The notes under the pieces: model-generated | What the model was told of the DNA's origin: nothing | What the model saw: only the letters and a program-made list of their open reading frames with translations | Databases searched by the model: none | Translations under genes and position numbers: made by a program | Assembly (NCBI GenBank): GCA_019240835.1 | Contig: JAFAXQ010000290.1 | Span: 1 to 39,631 of the forward strand | DNA: 39,631 nt | Reading direction: 5' to 3' | DNA from: Ktedonobacteraceae bacterium | Lineage (GTDB): Bacteria > Chloroflexota > Ktedonobacteria > Ktedonobacterales > Ktedonobacteraceae | Shown: positions 8,784 to 18,047 of the stretch, piece by piece | How the letters are laid out: every line of letters begins with the position of its first letter | Position numbering within the stretch: position 1 is the first letter of the stretch

Positions 8784-8813
8784 TTGACGGACTGCATTAG
8801 GGTATGCTAATAT
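8784..8813 (+). promoter_or_regulatory. Candidate promoter with extended -10 upstream of the Cys-rich ORF
   Basis: TTGACG (8784-8789), 18-nt spacer, TATGCTAATAT (extended -10, TAATAT 8808-8813). Confidence 0.45.
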
Positions 8814-8881
8814 CATATGGAGAGAGTCGGAAATAATTTACCCCGATAAAGGCTAATAACTAAGAAAGAGGATATAGAGCA

Positions 8882-9124
8882 ATGAAGCTTCTCAGCTCCA
8901 ACGCAAAATGCTTTGTTTGTGAAACACCTCTTACGCTATGGCACACCCATACTTGCACGCAGTGCGGCAAACCTATTTGCAGCCGCCATGCCCACCTACT
9001 CAAGTGTCGTCATAGCTACGTTCTGTATTCCGTCTGTACGTGCTGCTCGTATGCCAAGGGAGAACAACTTCCCAGCGTAGTAAGCATTCCTGCGCCGAAA
9101 GTGATGCAGGCACAGTTTTCCTAA
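8882..9124 (+). CDS. Small Cys/His-rich zinc-binding-like protein
   Basis: CFVCETPLTLWHTHTCTQCGKPICSRHAHLLKCRHSYVLYSVCTCCSY: several CxxC and His ligands. Confidence 0.6.
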   Translation: MKLLSSNAKCFVCETPLTLWHTHTCTQCGKPICSRHAHLLKCRHSYVLYSVCTCCSYAKGEQLPSVVSIPAPKVMQAQFS

Positions 9125-9139
9125 ATAGGAGTGCTGGCT

Positions 9140-9224
9140 GTAGGGGCATGATCTATCTTGCCCAAGGAGTGGGGTCAGCTATCCCCCCGGCCCCCCCCTT
9201 GGGCGTGATAAGTCATGTCCCTAC
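9140..9224. terminator. Long imperfect inverted repeat between convergent genes (bidirectional terminator candidate)
   Basis: gtaggggcatgatctatcttgcccaagg (9140-9167) against ccttgggcgtgataagtcatgtccctac (9197-9224). The stop codon of the 9221-9892 gene is in the right arm. Confidence 0.55.
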
Positions 9225-9892
9225 TGGTTGCCTCCGAACATACCGCCCAGCATATCGCCAGCCTTCTTCTCAACTTGGTTCTCTAAATTGTCAAGAATGC
9301 CAGAAGCGGCCTCTTTAGCCTGCTGTGTGTACTGTGAGCCGCCAGGAATTTTGTTGCCGAACTGGTCGATGGCCTGATCAATCTGCTGTTCTGCCATCTC
9401 GCGTGGCTGATGAAGTGGACCATGCTGCTGCTGCGGGTTCTGGCCCTGACCATACTGATCCTGTTGTTGACCGTATTGGCCGCCTTGGCCCTGACCATAC
9501 TGATCCTGTTGTTGGCCATATTGGCCACCTTGACCTTGACCAGATTGGTCCTGCTGCTGACCGTACTGACCACCTTGGCCCTGACCAGGTTGGTCCTGCT
9601 GCTGACCATACTGATCCTGTTGTTGGCCATATTGGCCACCTTGACCTTGACCAGATTGGTCCTGCTGCTGACCGTACTGACCCCCTTGGCCTTGACCATA
9701 CTGACCCCCCTGCGAACCATACTGATCCTGTTGTTGGCCATACTGACCCCCTTGGCCTTGACCGTATTGGTCCTGCTGCTGACCGTACTGACCGCTCTGT
9801 GAGCCGTACTGGTCCTGCTGCTGACCATATTGACCTTGACCACCTTGCTGGCTCTGGCCTTGATTGTATTGGTCATACTCCTGATTGGGCAT
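9221..9892 (-). CDS. Q/G/Y-rich low-complexity repeat protein with a short helical C-terminal domain
   Basis: Repeated QYGQQQDQYGQGQGG units. Non-repetitive C-terminus: MAEQQIDQAIDQFGNKIPGGSQYTQQAKEAASGILDNLENQVEKKAGDMLGGMFGGNQ. Purine-rich RBS (agaaaggaaagcag) upstream of the ATG. Confidence 0.75.
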   Translation of the reverse strand: MPNQEYDQYNQGQSQQGGQGQYGQQQDQYGSQSGQYGQQQDQYGQGQGGQYGQQQDQYGSQGGQYGQGQGGQYGQQQDQSGQGQGGQYGQQQDQYGQQQDQPGQGQGGQYGQQQDQSGQGQGGQYGQQQDQYGQGQGGQYGQQQDQYGQGQNPQQQHGPLHQPREMAEQQIDQAIDQFGNKIPGGSQYTQQAKEAASGILDNLENQVEKKAGDMLGGMFGGNQ

Positions 9893-10090
9893 ACTCGATT
9901 ACCTGCTTTCCTTTCTTTAGTATGAAAATATACACAGTTTGTGGTGAGCGCTGCATCGCCTCTCAAGACAACGGGCTTGCGCCGTACGAGGCTCAGCGAT
10001 CTCACCTTTCTAACGACTCTAGTATAACACATTAGGAGGGTTGCTGTCGTTGCAGCAGAAACGCCTGGAATTATGAGATTATGCGTCTGA

Positions 10091-10120
10091 TTGCCAGTTA
10101 GAAGATAAAAATGGTAAACT
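10091..10120 (+). promoter_or_regulatory. Candidate sigma70-like promoter of the Fur-family gene
   Basis: TTGCCA, 18-nt spacer, TAAACT. Confidence 0.35.
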
Positions 10121-10134
10121 AAAGCAGCAGAGCA

Positions 10135-10644
10135 ATGGAGAGCTTGATATATATGCAGAGCAACGAAACACGTAAAGACACCGATGCGAATGTGATCGCC
10201 GACAAAATTCGTGCGGTGTTTGACGAAACCAGTCAGCGCCGGACACGTCCACGTGAACTCATCGAGAAGCGTTTGGTAGAACTTGCTGCCAGTGGAGCCG
10301 ATTTCACAATTGACGACCTCTGGCAAGCCATGCGCCAGGAGAAACCACGCTTGGGGAGAGCTACCGTCTACCGTGCGCTGGAGAAGTTGGTCAATATGGG
10401 ATTGCTCGGTCGTATTGAGTTTGCCGATGGTACACATCACTATCGTGTCTGTGGCGACCGACATCACCATCACTTGACTTGCACGCAATGTCACTGTGTT
10501 GTAGAGGTGGATGTTTGTCTCCCTGAAGATCAGTTCACCGCTATTGGTAACCAGACAAAATTTGATATCGAAGGACACTCTCTCGCGCTTTTTGGTCGCT
10601 GTGAGGACTGCCGCAACCAGCAGGAACCTGCTGCAACCGTCTAG
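10135..10644 (+). CDS. Fur-family (Fur/Zur/PerR) metalloregulator
   Basis: DDLWQAMRQEKPRLGRATVYRALEKLVNMGLLGRIEFADGTHHYRV winged helix; HHHHLTCTQCHCVVEVD and CEDC metal ligands. Confidence 0.9.
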   Translation: MESLIYMQSNETRKDTDANVIADKIRAVFDETSQRRTRPRELIEKRLVELAASGADFTIDDLWQAMRQEKPRLGRATVYRALEKLVNMGLLGRIEFADGTHHYRVCGDRHHHHLTCTQCHCVVEVDVCLPEDQFTAIGNQTKFDIEGHSLALFGRCEDCRNQQEPAATV

Positions 10645-10693
10645 GCAATGGTCACATAGACAAACAAGGCGCGGGAGACGCAGGAGGTAATGG

Positions 10694-12367
10694 GTGCAGG
10701 CGTTCAATGGACCGCAAACACAGAACTGGTGGGCTACAGGTGATACACCAGTACGCAATGATTCTCACGTTTCGTATCTAGTAGACGGGCGTGCAACCAT
10801 GTTGACAATGTGCCGCCACTTTCTCAGGGCTAGTAAGTATATTTACCTCGCTAACTGGGGGCTTACAGCAGGGCTGGAACTCGTTCGAGGAAAAGATCGA
10901 CTGGCGGGACCAGATGGAAGCGTAGAACAAGAAGCGCTACTGAGTGAGCTGCCTGCAGAAGGTCTGCAAGAAGCTGATATCGCGTTCTGGTGTACTCACG
11001 ATCTCTCGGTGCAGGCGGTGCTGGGCTATGCAGTCAGCAAAGGCGTCGAGGTTAAGGTGCTACTCTGGAAGTGCCTGGAGTTCTTCTCACACTACAGTCC
11101 GCAGCAAGCATATGAACAACTCACGAAGATGGGTGTTACCTGTATACTCGATGACAGCTCTCTTGGCATTCTTCACCATCCTGCTGAGTCACTGCATCAG
11201 AAAATAGCCATCGTAGATGGCACGTATGCGTTTGTAGGTGGTATCGATCCATTGGTCGAGAAAAAAGGTGAGTTTGACCGCTGGGATACGCCCGCTCACC
11301 TTTTCTCCAATCCGCTACGCCATACGAAAGAGGGAACCAGTCCACACCCTTGGCACGATATCCACTCTCTTATCGAGGGGCCAGCGGCAAGTGATGTAGA
11401 ATACAATTTTCGCCAGCGTTGGAATGATGTTGTACATCGTCATGGCTGGAACAAGTTGCTCATACACGAACACCCGTTACCACCAGCACATGAGAGCAAG
11501 ACGACTGTACAGGTCGCTCGTACCATTCCAGAACAGACGTATCGGTTCGAGCCACTCATTGTGCGTGGTATTGCTCAATTTTATGCTCATGCGTTGAGCA
11601 ATATACAACGCTTCGTATACCTGGAAAATCAATATTTCTGGTTGCGCGTCTTCACAGGTATCGACATTTCCTTCATTGCAACAGAGAACCCCGAAATGGA
11701 ATACAATCTGCGTGCCCTCTCAGACGCCTTGCGACGAGGTGCTATGATGTCTATTGTTCTGCCCGATCACCCTAATGTAGGGCGTGCCTTCTCGGACGCC
11801 GGGTTACAACGTCTACGTGAGATGGTACCCCAGGCAGTGGAGGAAGGAAGACTACAAGCTTTCTGTTTAGCCACTTCGCAGCATGCGGAGGGGGCAGAAC
11901 ATTACCGCCCCATTTATGTGCATGCCAAAGCAGCGATTGTCGATGATGTGTGGGCAACTGTTGGCTCAGCTAATCTCAATAACCGAGGTATGCGCGACGA
12001 CGTTGAGATGAACGTAGCAACCCTTGATGCAGATCTGGCTCAGGGCTTGCGTCTTATGCTACAGGGTGAGCACCTTGGACTTGTCGAGGACGATGATCTT
12101 TTCGCAGTGTCTCGCTTGCTTGGTCAACAGGTGCAATCAACACAACAAAAGGAACAGGCCAAGCGTGTGCTACAGAATTTGCAAAGTACACTCGGCGACC
12201 CGGCTGTAGCTCTGCGCATGATGCACGAGCGCGCTTGGGATAATTTGCGACGCTATAAGGCAAAGCAGCCTTTGGTGGGACACCTTTTGCCTTACTTGTC
12301 GGCAGAAGAGGCACGACAGCAGGGGCTGAACTTCCGTGAAGAGCATGGTTGGATCGAAGAACCGTAA
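10694..12367 (+). CDS. Phospholipase D superfamily protein (two HKD motifs)
   Basis: HQKIAIVDGTYAFVGGID and HAKAAIVDDVWATVGSANLNNRGMRDDVEMN; GTG start preceded by AGGAGG. Confidence 0.9.
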   Translation: MQAFNGPQTQNWWATGDTPVRNDSHVSYLVDGRATMLTMCRHFLRASKYIYLANWGLTAGLELVRGKDRLAGPDGSVEQEALLSELPAEGLQEADIAFWCTHDLSVQAVLGYAVSKGVEVKVLLWKCLEFFSHYSPQQAYEQLTKMGVTCILDDSSLGILHHPAESLHQKIAIVDGTYAFVGGIDPLVEKKGEFDRWDTPAHLFSNPLRHTKEGTSPHPWHDIHSLIEGPAASDVEYNFRQRWNDVVHRHGWNKLLIHEHPLPPAHESKTTVQVARTIPEQTYRFEPLIVRGIAQFYAHALSNIQRFVYLENQYFWLRVFTGIDISFIATENPEMEYNLRALSDALRRGAMMSIVLPDHPNVGRAFSDAGLQRLREMVPQAVEEGRLQAFCLATSQHAEGAEHYRPIYVHAKAAIVDDVWATVGSANLNNRGMRDDVEMNVATLDADLAQGLRLMLQGEHLGLVEDDDLFAVSRLLGQQVQSTQQKEQAKRVLQNLQSTLGDPAVALRMMHERAWDNLRRYKAKQPLVGHLLPYLSAEEARQQGLNFREEHGWIEEP

Positions 12368-14085
12368 TTGAAACTGATCTTGTGCAGGATATATATGGAG
12401 AAGATGGTTCGATGCATAGAACACTGCCTCGTGAGGACGAACAACCAGGAGATTTGCCTACGTCTCATTCATCTCAACGCAATAGATCACCGAAGGCTTC
12501 CAAGAGATCCTCATTCGAGTACTATAGTGATGAGCATCCAGAGATTCCCAAGGTGAGGCGAGCCTCGCTCCGGGTTGAAGAGAAGCGCGGTTTGCCTTCA
12601 ACTACGGCCCGTAGGATGCTGCGCGCTTCATCTACGGCTAAAAAACCGCACGTTGAAGAAGTTTCGGAGGACAACTTCACTACAGAAGTTCGGGGCAGAG
12701 ATACTACCAAGAGCATTATGGTAGCGCGGTCGCACAGGCCAAGCGTATATGAGCCGCCAACTCTGACGCAACGACGTCTACGTGAGCGAAGTCAGCAGCC
12801 ACGCACGATGCTTGTCTATCTACAAGACCTCAGCCACAACCAGAACGTCATTCAGATTGGGACAATGGTGCTAGCGGGTTTGATTCTCTTGCCTATCGTC
12901 GTCAGTGCGCTAATCAATAGCTTTCATCCTGTCACGAGGGGACTCTCTTTAGCGGGGCCATATCTGCCCTCTACGAGTGTGCAACCTGCTGATCCTCACC
13001 AACTCTTCATTACCCCTACGGATATTGATCATCCCGCTCCACCGGTGTTTGCCACCGCAGCCTATCTGCTTGATGCCGATACTGATGCGACGCTCTATGC
13101 AAAAAATCCCTTTATGCACCTTCCAGTCATGAGCACAACCAAGCTCATGACGGCCATACTGGCGATAGAGCAGGGCAATCCTGATCAGAATATTACGATC
13201 AATGATACTATGCAGAACGACATCAACCAGCTTCCGTCGGATAGTACCCTCTTTGGGTTTAGGAAGGGAGAGACGTATTCTCTGCGCGATGTGCTCTACG
13301 GAATGCTGCTTGTTTCCGGCAATGATGCGGCTGTGGTGATTGCTGACGCACTTGGCGGCAACTTGCCACATTTCGTGGAGAGAATGAATGAACGTGCTAG
13401 CCAACTCGGTTTGCACGATACACATTTTATGAATCCACATGGCTTGCTGATGGATGGGCACTATTCCAGTGCCCACGATCTTGCTGTGCTCGGTCGCTAT
13501 GCTATGACCCTGCCCCTGTTCCGCCAGATTAGCGCAGCACAACAATACCACATCACTGATAATGGCAAGCACCAGGAGCATTACGCTATCAACGGCAATC
13601 AGTTTCTCTGGTGGTATCCTGGCGTCGATGGAGGCAAACCGGGCTGGGACGCTGCTAAGAATTTTGTTCAGGTTATATCATGCACACGCAACCATCATCA
13701 CCTGATAGGTGTCGTTATACACACTATCAATTGGTGGACAGATATGCGCGACCTGATGAACTGGGGTTTTGATTCCTTTAACTGGATTTCTCCTCACGAT
13801 GTAGATTTACAGCACCCCATCGTTTTCGATAGTGATGCCAATTACTTCTCTAGGGATACCAAGGACTTTACAATTCCTACTGCTGATGGTGGACGTTACT
13901 ATATCTACACAGGCTATAACATCTCTGGCCCTATTATGGATTACTTCGACACGGGTGGCGGACTCAAAACCTTTGGCTATCCAAACGCTATGCCTATCAC
14001 CTCGAATAACACTGTTATTTCTCAGCACTTCGAGCATGCTACTATCCAGTGTGATGGTGGAACAAAACAATGCAAGAAGGTATAA
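12349..14085 (+). CDS. D-alanyl-D-alanine carboxypeptidase (peptidase S11) with a long charged N-terminal extension and TM segment
   Basis: STTKLMTAI (SxxK), SGNDAA (SGN), DGGKPGW (KTG-like), preceded by a TM segment (IGTMVLAGLILLPIVVSALI). Confidence 0.85.
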   Translation: MDRRTVIETDLVQDIYGEDGSMHRTLPREDEQPGDLPTSHSSQRNRSPKASKRSSFEYYSDEHPEIPKVRRASLRVEEKRGLPSTTARRMLRASSTAKKPHVEEVSEDNFTTEVRGRDTTKSIMVARSHRPSVYEPPTLTQRRLRERSQQPRTMLVYLQDLSHNQNVIQIGTMVLAGLILLPIVVSALINSFHPVTRGLSLAGPYLPSTSVQPADPHQLFITPTDIDHPAPPVFATAAYLLDADTDATLYAKNPFMHLPVMSTTKLMTAILAIEQGNPDQNITINDTMQNDINQLPSDSTLFGFRKGETYSLRDVLYGMLLVSGNDAAVVIADALGGNLPHFVERMNERASQLGLHDTHFMNPHGLLMDGHYSSAHDLAVLGRYAMTLPLFRQISAAQQYHITDNGKHQEHYAINGNQFLWWYPGVDGGKPGWDAAKNFVQVISCTRNHHHLIGVVIHTINWWTDMRDLMNWGFDSFNWISPHDVDLQHPIVFDSDANYFSRDTKDFTIPTADGGRYYIYTGYNISGPIMDYFDTGGGLKTFGYPNAMPITSNNTVISQHFEHATIQCDGGTKQCKKV

Positions 14086-14915
14086 AGATTTTTATGCTTT
14101 GCAAACACACCCAAAAACTCTGTCTGTTGGTTTGCCTGTTAGTAGGTGCATTTGTGGCATGTGGAGTATTTCCCGCTGTTAGCAACAATGGTATCTCTAC
14201 TAACACGCCCGACATTGCCAGAGTAGGAAACGCTCTCAATGTGTGGCAGCAGGCTGCACCAGGGGTTGAACTGCGTTATGAGTACTGGAAGAGTCCTAGT
14301 CCTAGCGGCGATACTGTCGTTATTACTCGCTTTGACCTGCACCGTATTCATCTGAAAGTGGAATATCAACCCGCGCAACCCATGATGCTGAGCAAATGGT
14401 TGGCGCAGGAGCACGCCATAGCGGCTATTAACGGTGGCTATTTCGATGCGCAGAACAACGCCACCGCTCTGGTCATATCTGATGGGCGAGCGTACGGTAC
14501 ATCATACGATGGCTTCGGTGGCATGCTCGCTGTTGATGCCCAGGGTAATGTGAACTTGCGCTCATTGCATCAACAAGCATATGATGCCAACAATGAGCAG
14601 CTTCAACAGGCCACACAATCAGCTCCTCTGCTCGTTCTCAACGGGAAACGTACACAATTCAGCGCCAATGCAGCCAGCCAGCGTCGCAGCATCGTTGCGA
14701 TGGACAAGCAGGGACGCCTACTACTCATTGTAAGCCCCCTAGCAGCCTTCACTCTTGACGAGTTGGCGGACCTGCTTGTCTCTTCCGACTTATCAATTGA
14801 CACAGCTCTCAATCTGGATGGCGGCAGTTCTACAGGTTTGTATCTCAAAGCGGGGAAGCAATACGTCACTATCGACTCACTGACGGCACTACCGCTTGTG
14901 ATCGTACTGGAATAG
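14070..14915 (+). CDS. Phosphodiester glycosidase family (NAGPA/DUF2233-like) lipoprotein-like protein
   Basis: AAINGGYFDAQNNATALVISDGRAYG and ALNLDGGSSTGLYLKAG; N-terminal hydrophobic segment ending VACG (lipobox-like). Confidence 0.8.
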   Translation: MQEGIKIFMLCKHTQKLCLLVCLLVGAFVACGVFPAVSNNGISTNTPDIARVGNALNVWQQAAPGVELRYEYWKSPSPSGDTVVITRFDLHRIHLKVEYQPAQPMMLSKWLAQEHAIAAINGGYFDAQNNATALVISDGRAYGTSYDGFGGMLAVDAQGNVNLRSLHQQAYDANNEQLQQATQSAPLLVLNGKRTQFSANAASQRRSIVAMDKQGRLLLIVSPLAAFTLDELADLLVSSDLSIDTALNLDGGSSTGLYLKAGKQYVTIDSLTALPLVIVLE

Positions 14916-14940
14916 CTGACGGAAAAATGTTTTAATCTAG

Positions 14941-14987
14941 TAAGGATGGTAGTAGAGATAGCTGATCCATCTCTGCTACCATCCTTA
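14941..14987. terminator. Long hairpin between convergent genes
   Basis: taaggatggtagtagagat / atctctgctaccatcctta, 19-bp arms with one G-T mismatch and a 9-nt loop. The proS stop (tta 14985-14987) lies in the arm. Confidence 0.65.
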
Positions 14988-16436
14988 GTATGCTCGTGCA
15001 AAAACGGCCTCACATGTAGCAGGCTTGCCTGTATAGAAGCATTTTCCCTGCACGCCGCCCTCCGGCTGATCAAGGGGAATGACGCGCAACGTCGCCTTCG
15101 TCTCTTCTTTAATAGCCAGTTCGGCTGCACGATCCTCGGCCCACTTCACGCGCACGAAGCCACGCTTTTCGGCGATGGTGTGCTTGAATTCTTCGTAACT
15201 ATCGGTGTAGTACGTATTGCTTGCCCGAAACTCAAGTGCGCGTTGAAATAGCGCATGTTGCACCTCTTCCAACAACTCGGGTAGCCGCTCTTGCAGAGCA
15301 TCCACGGCGACTGCTTCCTTCACGCGATTATCGCGGCGCACGAGCATGACGCTGTTGTTGTGCGCGTCGCGTGGCCCGATTTCCATACGTACAGGTACGC
15401 CGCGCATCTCCCATTCATTGAACTTCCATCCAGGCGTGTTCTCGCTCATATCCACCTTCAGGCGTACCTTGCCTCTGAGCATTTTTTCCACACGCTCTAC
15501 TAACGCTCCAACTGCTGACTTCTCTGCGTCTTTGCGCCAAATAGGCACAACTACTGTTTGATACGGTGCTAGACGCGGTGGCAGAATGAGGCCGGAGCTG
15601 TCGCCATGCACCATGATGATGCCCCCGATGATACGCGTGCTCACACCCCAACTCGTCGTGGCGCACAGCTTGCGTTGTCCGTCGGCATCTAAGTACTGAA
15701 TGTCGAAACCCTTAGCGAAGTTGTGTCCCAGGTTGTGACTGGTACCCGCCTGCAGCGCCTTGCCATCGCCCATCAGCGCCTCAATCGAGTAGGTGCGAAG
15801 CGCTCCTGCAAATTTCTCATTCTCGCTCTTGCGACCAACGAGTACGGGTATCGCCGCATCTTCCTCGGCAAAAGCCCGATACACTTCGAGCATCTGTAGC
15901 GTACGCTCTTGGGCCTCTTCGAGTGTACGATGGGCGGTGTGACCCTCTTGCCACAGAAACTCAGAGGTGCGTAGGAAGAGTGTCGTGCGCTTCTCCCAGC
16001 GCATCACGTTATTCCACTGGTTAATGAGTATGGGTAGATCGCGATAGCTCTGTATCCACTTGGCATAGCTATGACCGATGATGGTCTCGCTGGTGGGACG
16101 GATGGCCAGGGGCTCCTCCAGCTCTTCGCCGCCACCACGCGTCACCCATGCCACCTCCGGCGCAAAGCCCTCAACATGCTCTGCCTCCTTCTCAAGAAAA
16201 CTGCGGGGAATGAGCAGGGGGAAGTACGCGTTGACCACACCCGTTTCCTTGAAACGTGCGTCCATGAGCCGCTGCACGTTTTCCCAGATGGTGTAGCCAT
16301 AGGGACGAATAATCATGCAGCCGCGTACTGGAGCATAGTCGGCCAGCTCAGCCTTGCGTACCACCTGATTATACCATTGTGAGAAATTGTCTTCCTGGTC
16401 GGCAATCTCTTCTACATATTTTTCTTCGCTCGTCAT
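14985..16436 (-). CDS. proS: Prolyl-tRNA synthetase (eukaryote/archaea-like type)
   Basis: CMIIRPYGYTIWENVQRLMDARFKETGVVNAYFPLLIP...PTSETIIGHSYAKWIQSYRDLPILINQWNNVMRWE; preceded by a T-box leader. Confidence 0.95.
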   Translation of the reverse strand: MTSEEKYVEEIADQEDNFSQWYNQVVRKAELADYAPVRGCMIIRPYGYTIWENVQRLMDARFKETGVVNAYFPLLIPRSFLEKEAEHVEGFAPEVAWVTRGGGEELEEPLAIRPTSETIIGHSYAKWIQSYRDLPILINQWNNVMRWEKRTTLFLRTSEFLWQEGHTAHRTLEEAQERTLQMLEVYRAFAEEDAAIPVLVGRKSENEKFAGALRTYSIEALMGDGKALQAGTSHNLGHNFAKGFDIQYLDADGQRKLCATTSWGVSTRIIGGIIMVHGDSSGLILPPRLAPYQTVVVPIWRKDAEKSAVGALVERVEKMLRGKVRLKVDMSENTPGWKFNEWEMRGVPVRMEIGPRDAHNNSVMLVRRDNRVKEAVAVDALQERLPELLEEVQHALFQRALEFRASNTYYTDSYEEFKHTIAEKRGFVRVKWAEDRAAELAIKEETKATLRVIPLDQPEGGVQGKCFYTGKPATCEAVFARAY

Positions 16437-16444
16437 ATCTTCTC

Positions 16445-16690
16445 CTTACTTTCTCAAGAAATGCACATAAAAAACTCGTCCTTCACAAGGACGAGTTTGT
16501 AACCCGTGGTACCACCTCTCTTGAGCTATGCCTGATAGCACAACTCCACTTATAACGGTCTTGTCGCAACCGTCTCTCTCGTTAACGGTGAGATCTCCGG
16601 TCAGTTTCTCACTGACACTCTCAGGGGGGTTCGACGCGGTATCCATCTGCCGACTTGCACTCTCTCGGCTCGCTGCTCGACTACGCCAAC
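16445..16690 (-). ncRNA. T-box leader (riboswitch) of proS
   Basis: Minus strand AGAGGTGGTACCACGGG (T-box), then terminator AAACTCGTCCTTGTGAAGGACGAGTTTTTT (16498 to about 16469), directly upstream of proS. The 5' boundary is approximate. A candidate Pro specifier lies in GAACCCCCCTGAGAG (about 16617-16632). Confidence 0.85.
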
Positions 16691-16772
16691 GTGTACTGGT
16701 TCTGATCTGCGCATTATTGTTATGCTATTTCTTGTACCAAGGATACATCATCAAGGGTGGTGTGTCAAGCGG

Positions 16773-17972
16773 CTACGTTTTGTGCTTGCTGGGTAGGCGT
16801 AGTGGCATGGGACCATTCATCTTGATGATAAGGGCAAGTGGAGCAGCGTGCATTGCCTGAGTGAGTTCATACTTCATATGAATATTACCTATACAGATGA
16901 TATCACCTATGGTGAGCAGATGCGGACTGGACAGTGGCTCATTATTCACCGTGGTACCATTGCGGCTGGAGATATCCTGCACATAGTTTTCGTCGTTCTG
17001 GCGCAAAAACTGGACATGCCGTCGTGAAATTGAGCTATCGTCAATCACAATATCACACTCAACGCCGCGTCCAACGATGGTAACGGGGCGGTCCAGCAAG
17101 AAACTCTGTCCCCTCATCTCTCCATCTTGAATGATGATAACTCCGCATATCTCAGTGTTGGAAGAAGGTGCTAACATCTCCTCGTCTTGCACAGACTTGG
17201 CATCTGGCAAAAGGTTGTCGTCATCGGTAAGTGAATCTAGCGAAGAGCGCCAGACGTGTTTTATAAGAGGATCGTTTTGACCAGAGAGCGTGTCGCCTTT
17301 CGACAGAGAAAGGATGAAAACGAAGCGGTGCGAACCAATCTGTAGCAAGTCATTCGACTCAATTTGTACGCAACCCCGCACGCGACGGCCCTTGACCAGT
17401 ATCCCATTGAGACTGTCGCAATCCGTAACATAGACCTGTCCTTCATCCCAAGCCAACTCAGCGTGGTGGCGTGATGCCATATCGTCATCCAGCCAGATGT
17501 CGTTATCCTCGCCTCGTCCGATAGTGACCACTACACGCTTCAATTCTAGGCGCTGTCCCTGGAAGCGTCCATTGCGATATTCAAGCCAGCCCCACGGCGT
17601 GTCTTCATTGTGGACAAAAGGCGCAATAACACCTGACTGGTATCGTGGCAACTGGGATCTTGCCTTATTGGATTTCTGGCTAGGAATGTGCGCGGCAGTC
17701 ATTGAGAGACGTGGCAGGGTGAAGAGGCAGTACGAGCAAGTAGTGCTTATCGGTATAACCCAGCCGAAGAGCACAATATAGACGAGCATGGTCTCGATCT
17801 CTGCTACTGAGAGTGTAGATTGGTCGTTGCTAAAGCGCAAGTCGTACCATACAATCGCGGGGAGCACGAGCAGCGCACAGATAACGCAGATAACAATAGC
17901 AGAGGCAAGTTGTCGCGTGGTACCACGCCTAGAGAGTGTCGTAAAAAGCGCATTCAGGGCGATCGTCACCAT
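16773..17972 (-). CDS. Membrane-anchored protein with two FHA domains
   Basis: VTIGRGEDNDIWLDDDMASRHHAEL...SLNGILVKGRRV and TIVGRGVECDIVIDDSSISRRHVQF...SSRNGTTVNNEPL; N-terminal hydrophobic segments. Confidence 0.88.
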   Translation of the reverse strand: MVTIALNALFTTLSRRGTTRQLASAIVICVICALLVLPAIVWYDLRFSNDQSTLSVAEIETMLVYIVLFGWVIPISTTCSYCLFTLPRLSMTAAHIPSQKSNKARSQLPRYQSGVIAPFVHNEDTPWGWLEYRNGRFQGQRLELKRVVVTIGRGEDNDIWLDDDMASRHHAELAWDEGQVYVTDCDSLNGILVKGRRVRGCVQIESNDLLQIGSHRFVFILSLSKGDTLSGQNDPLIKHVWRSSLDSLTDDDNLLPDAKSVQDEEMLAPSSNTEICGVIIIQDGEMRGQSFLLDRPVTIVGRGVECDIVIDDSSISRRHVQFLRQNDENYVQDISSRNGTTVNNEPLSSPHLLTIGDIICIGNIHMKYELTQAMHAAPLALIIKMNGPMPLRLPSKHKT

Positions 17973-18047
17973 GCAACACGCTAGCCCACCGTAACAACCG
18001 CCGCTAAACCATGTTGGAAAATCTACTGCGCTCGTCGTAGGTCCCTC

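Noticed and set aside
8603-8797. 64-aa minus-strand ORF upstream of the XRE gene
   Set aside because: Overlaps the putative promoter/hairpin region; no motif and no clear RBS.
9325-10035. 236-aa and 130-aa plus-strand ORFs in the Q-rich region (HTDPVVDRIG... and LLLTVLTTLAL... repeats)
   Set aside because: Antisense to the Q/G/Y-rich gene, and explained by the same low-complexity DNA read in other frames.
9283-10758. 491-aa minus-strand ORF covering the Q-rich region and the Fur gene
   Set aside because: It is a shadow frame: the 3-nt-periodic repeats have few stops in any frame, and the upstream half is antisense to the clear Fur-family gene. No domain is recognisable.
16446-16860. Short ORFs at 16446-16646 (-) and 16528-16860 (+)
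   Set aside because: They overlap the T-box leader of proS and show no protein motif.
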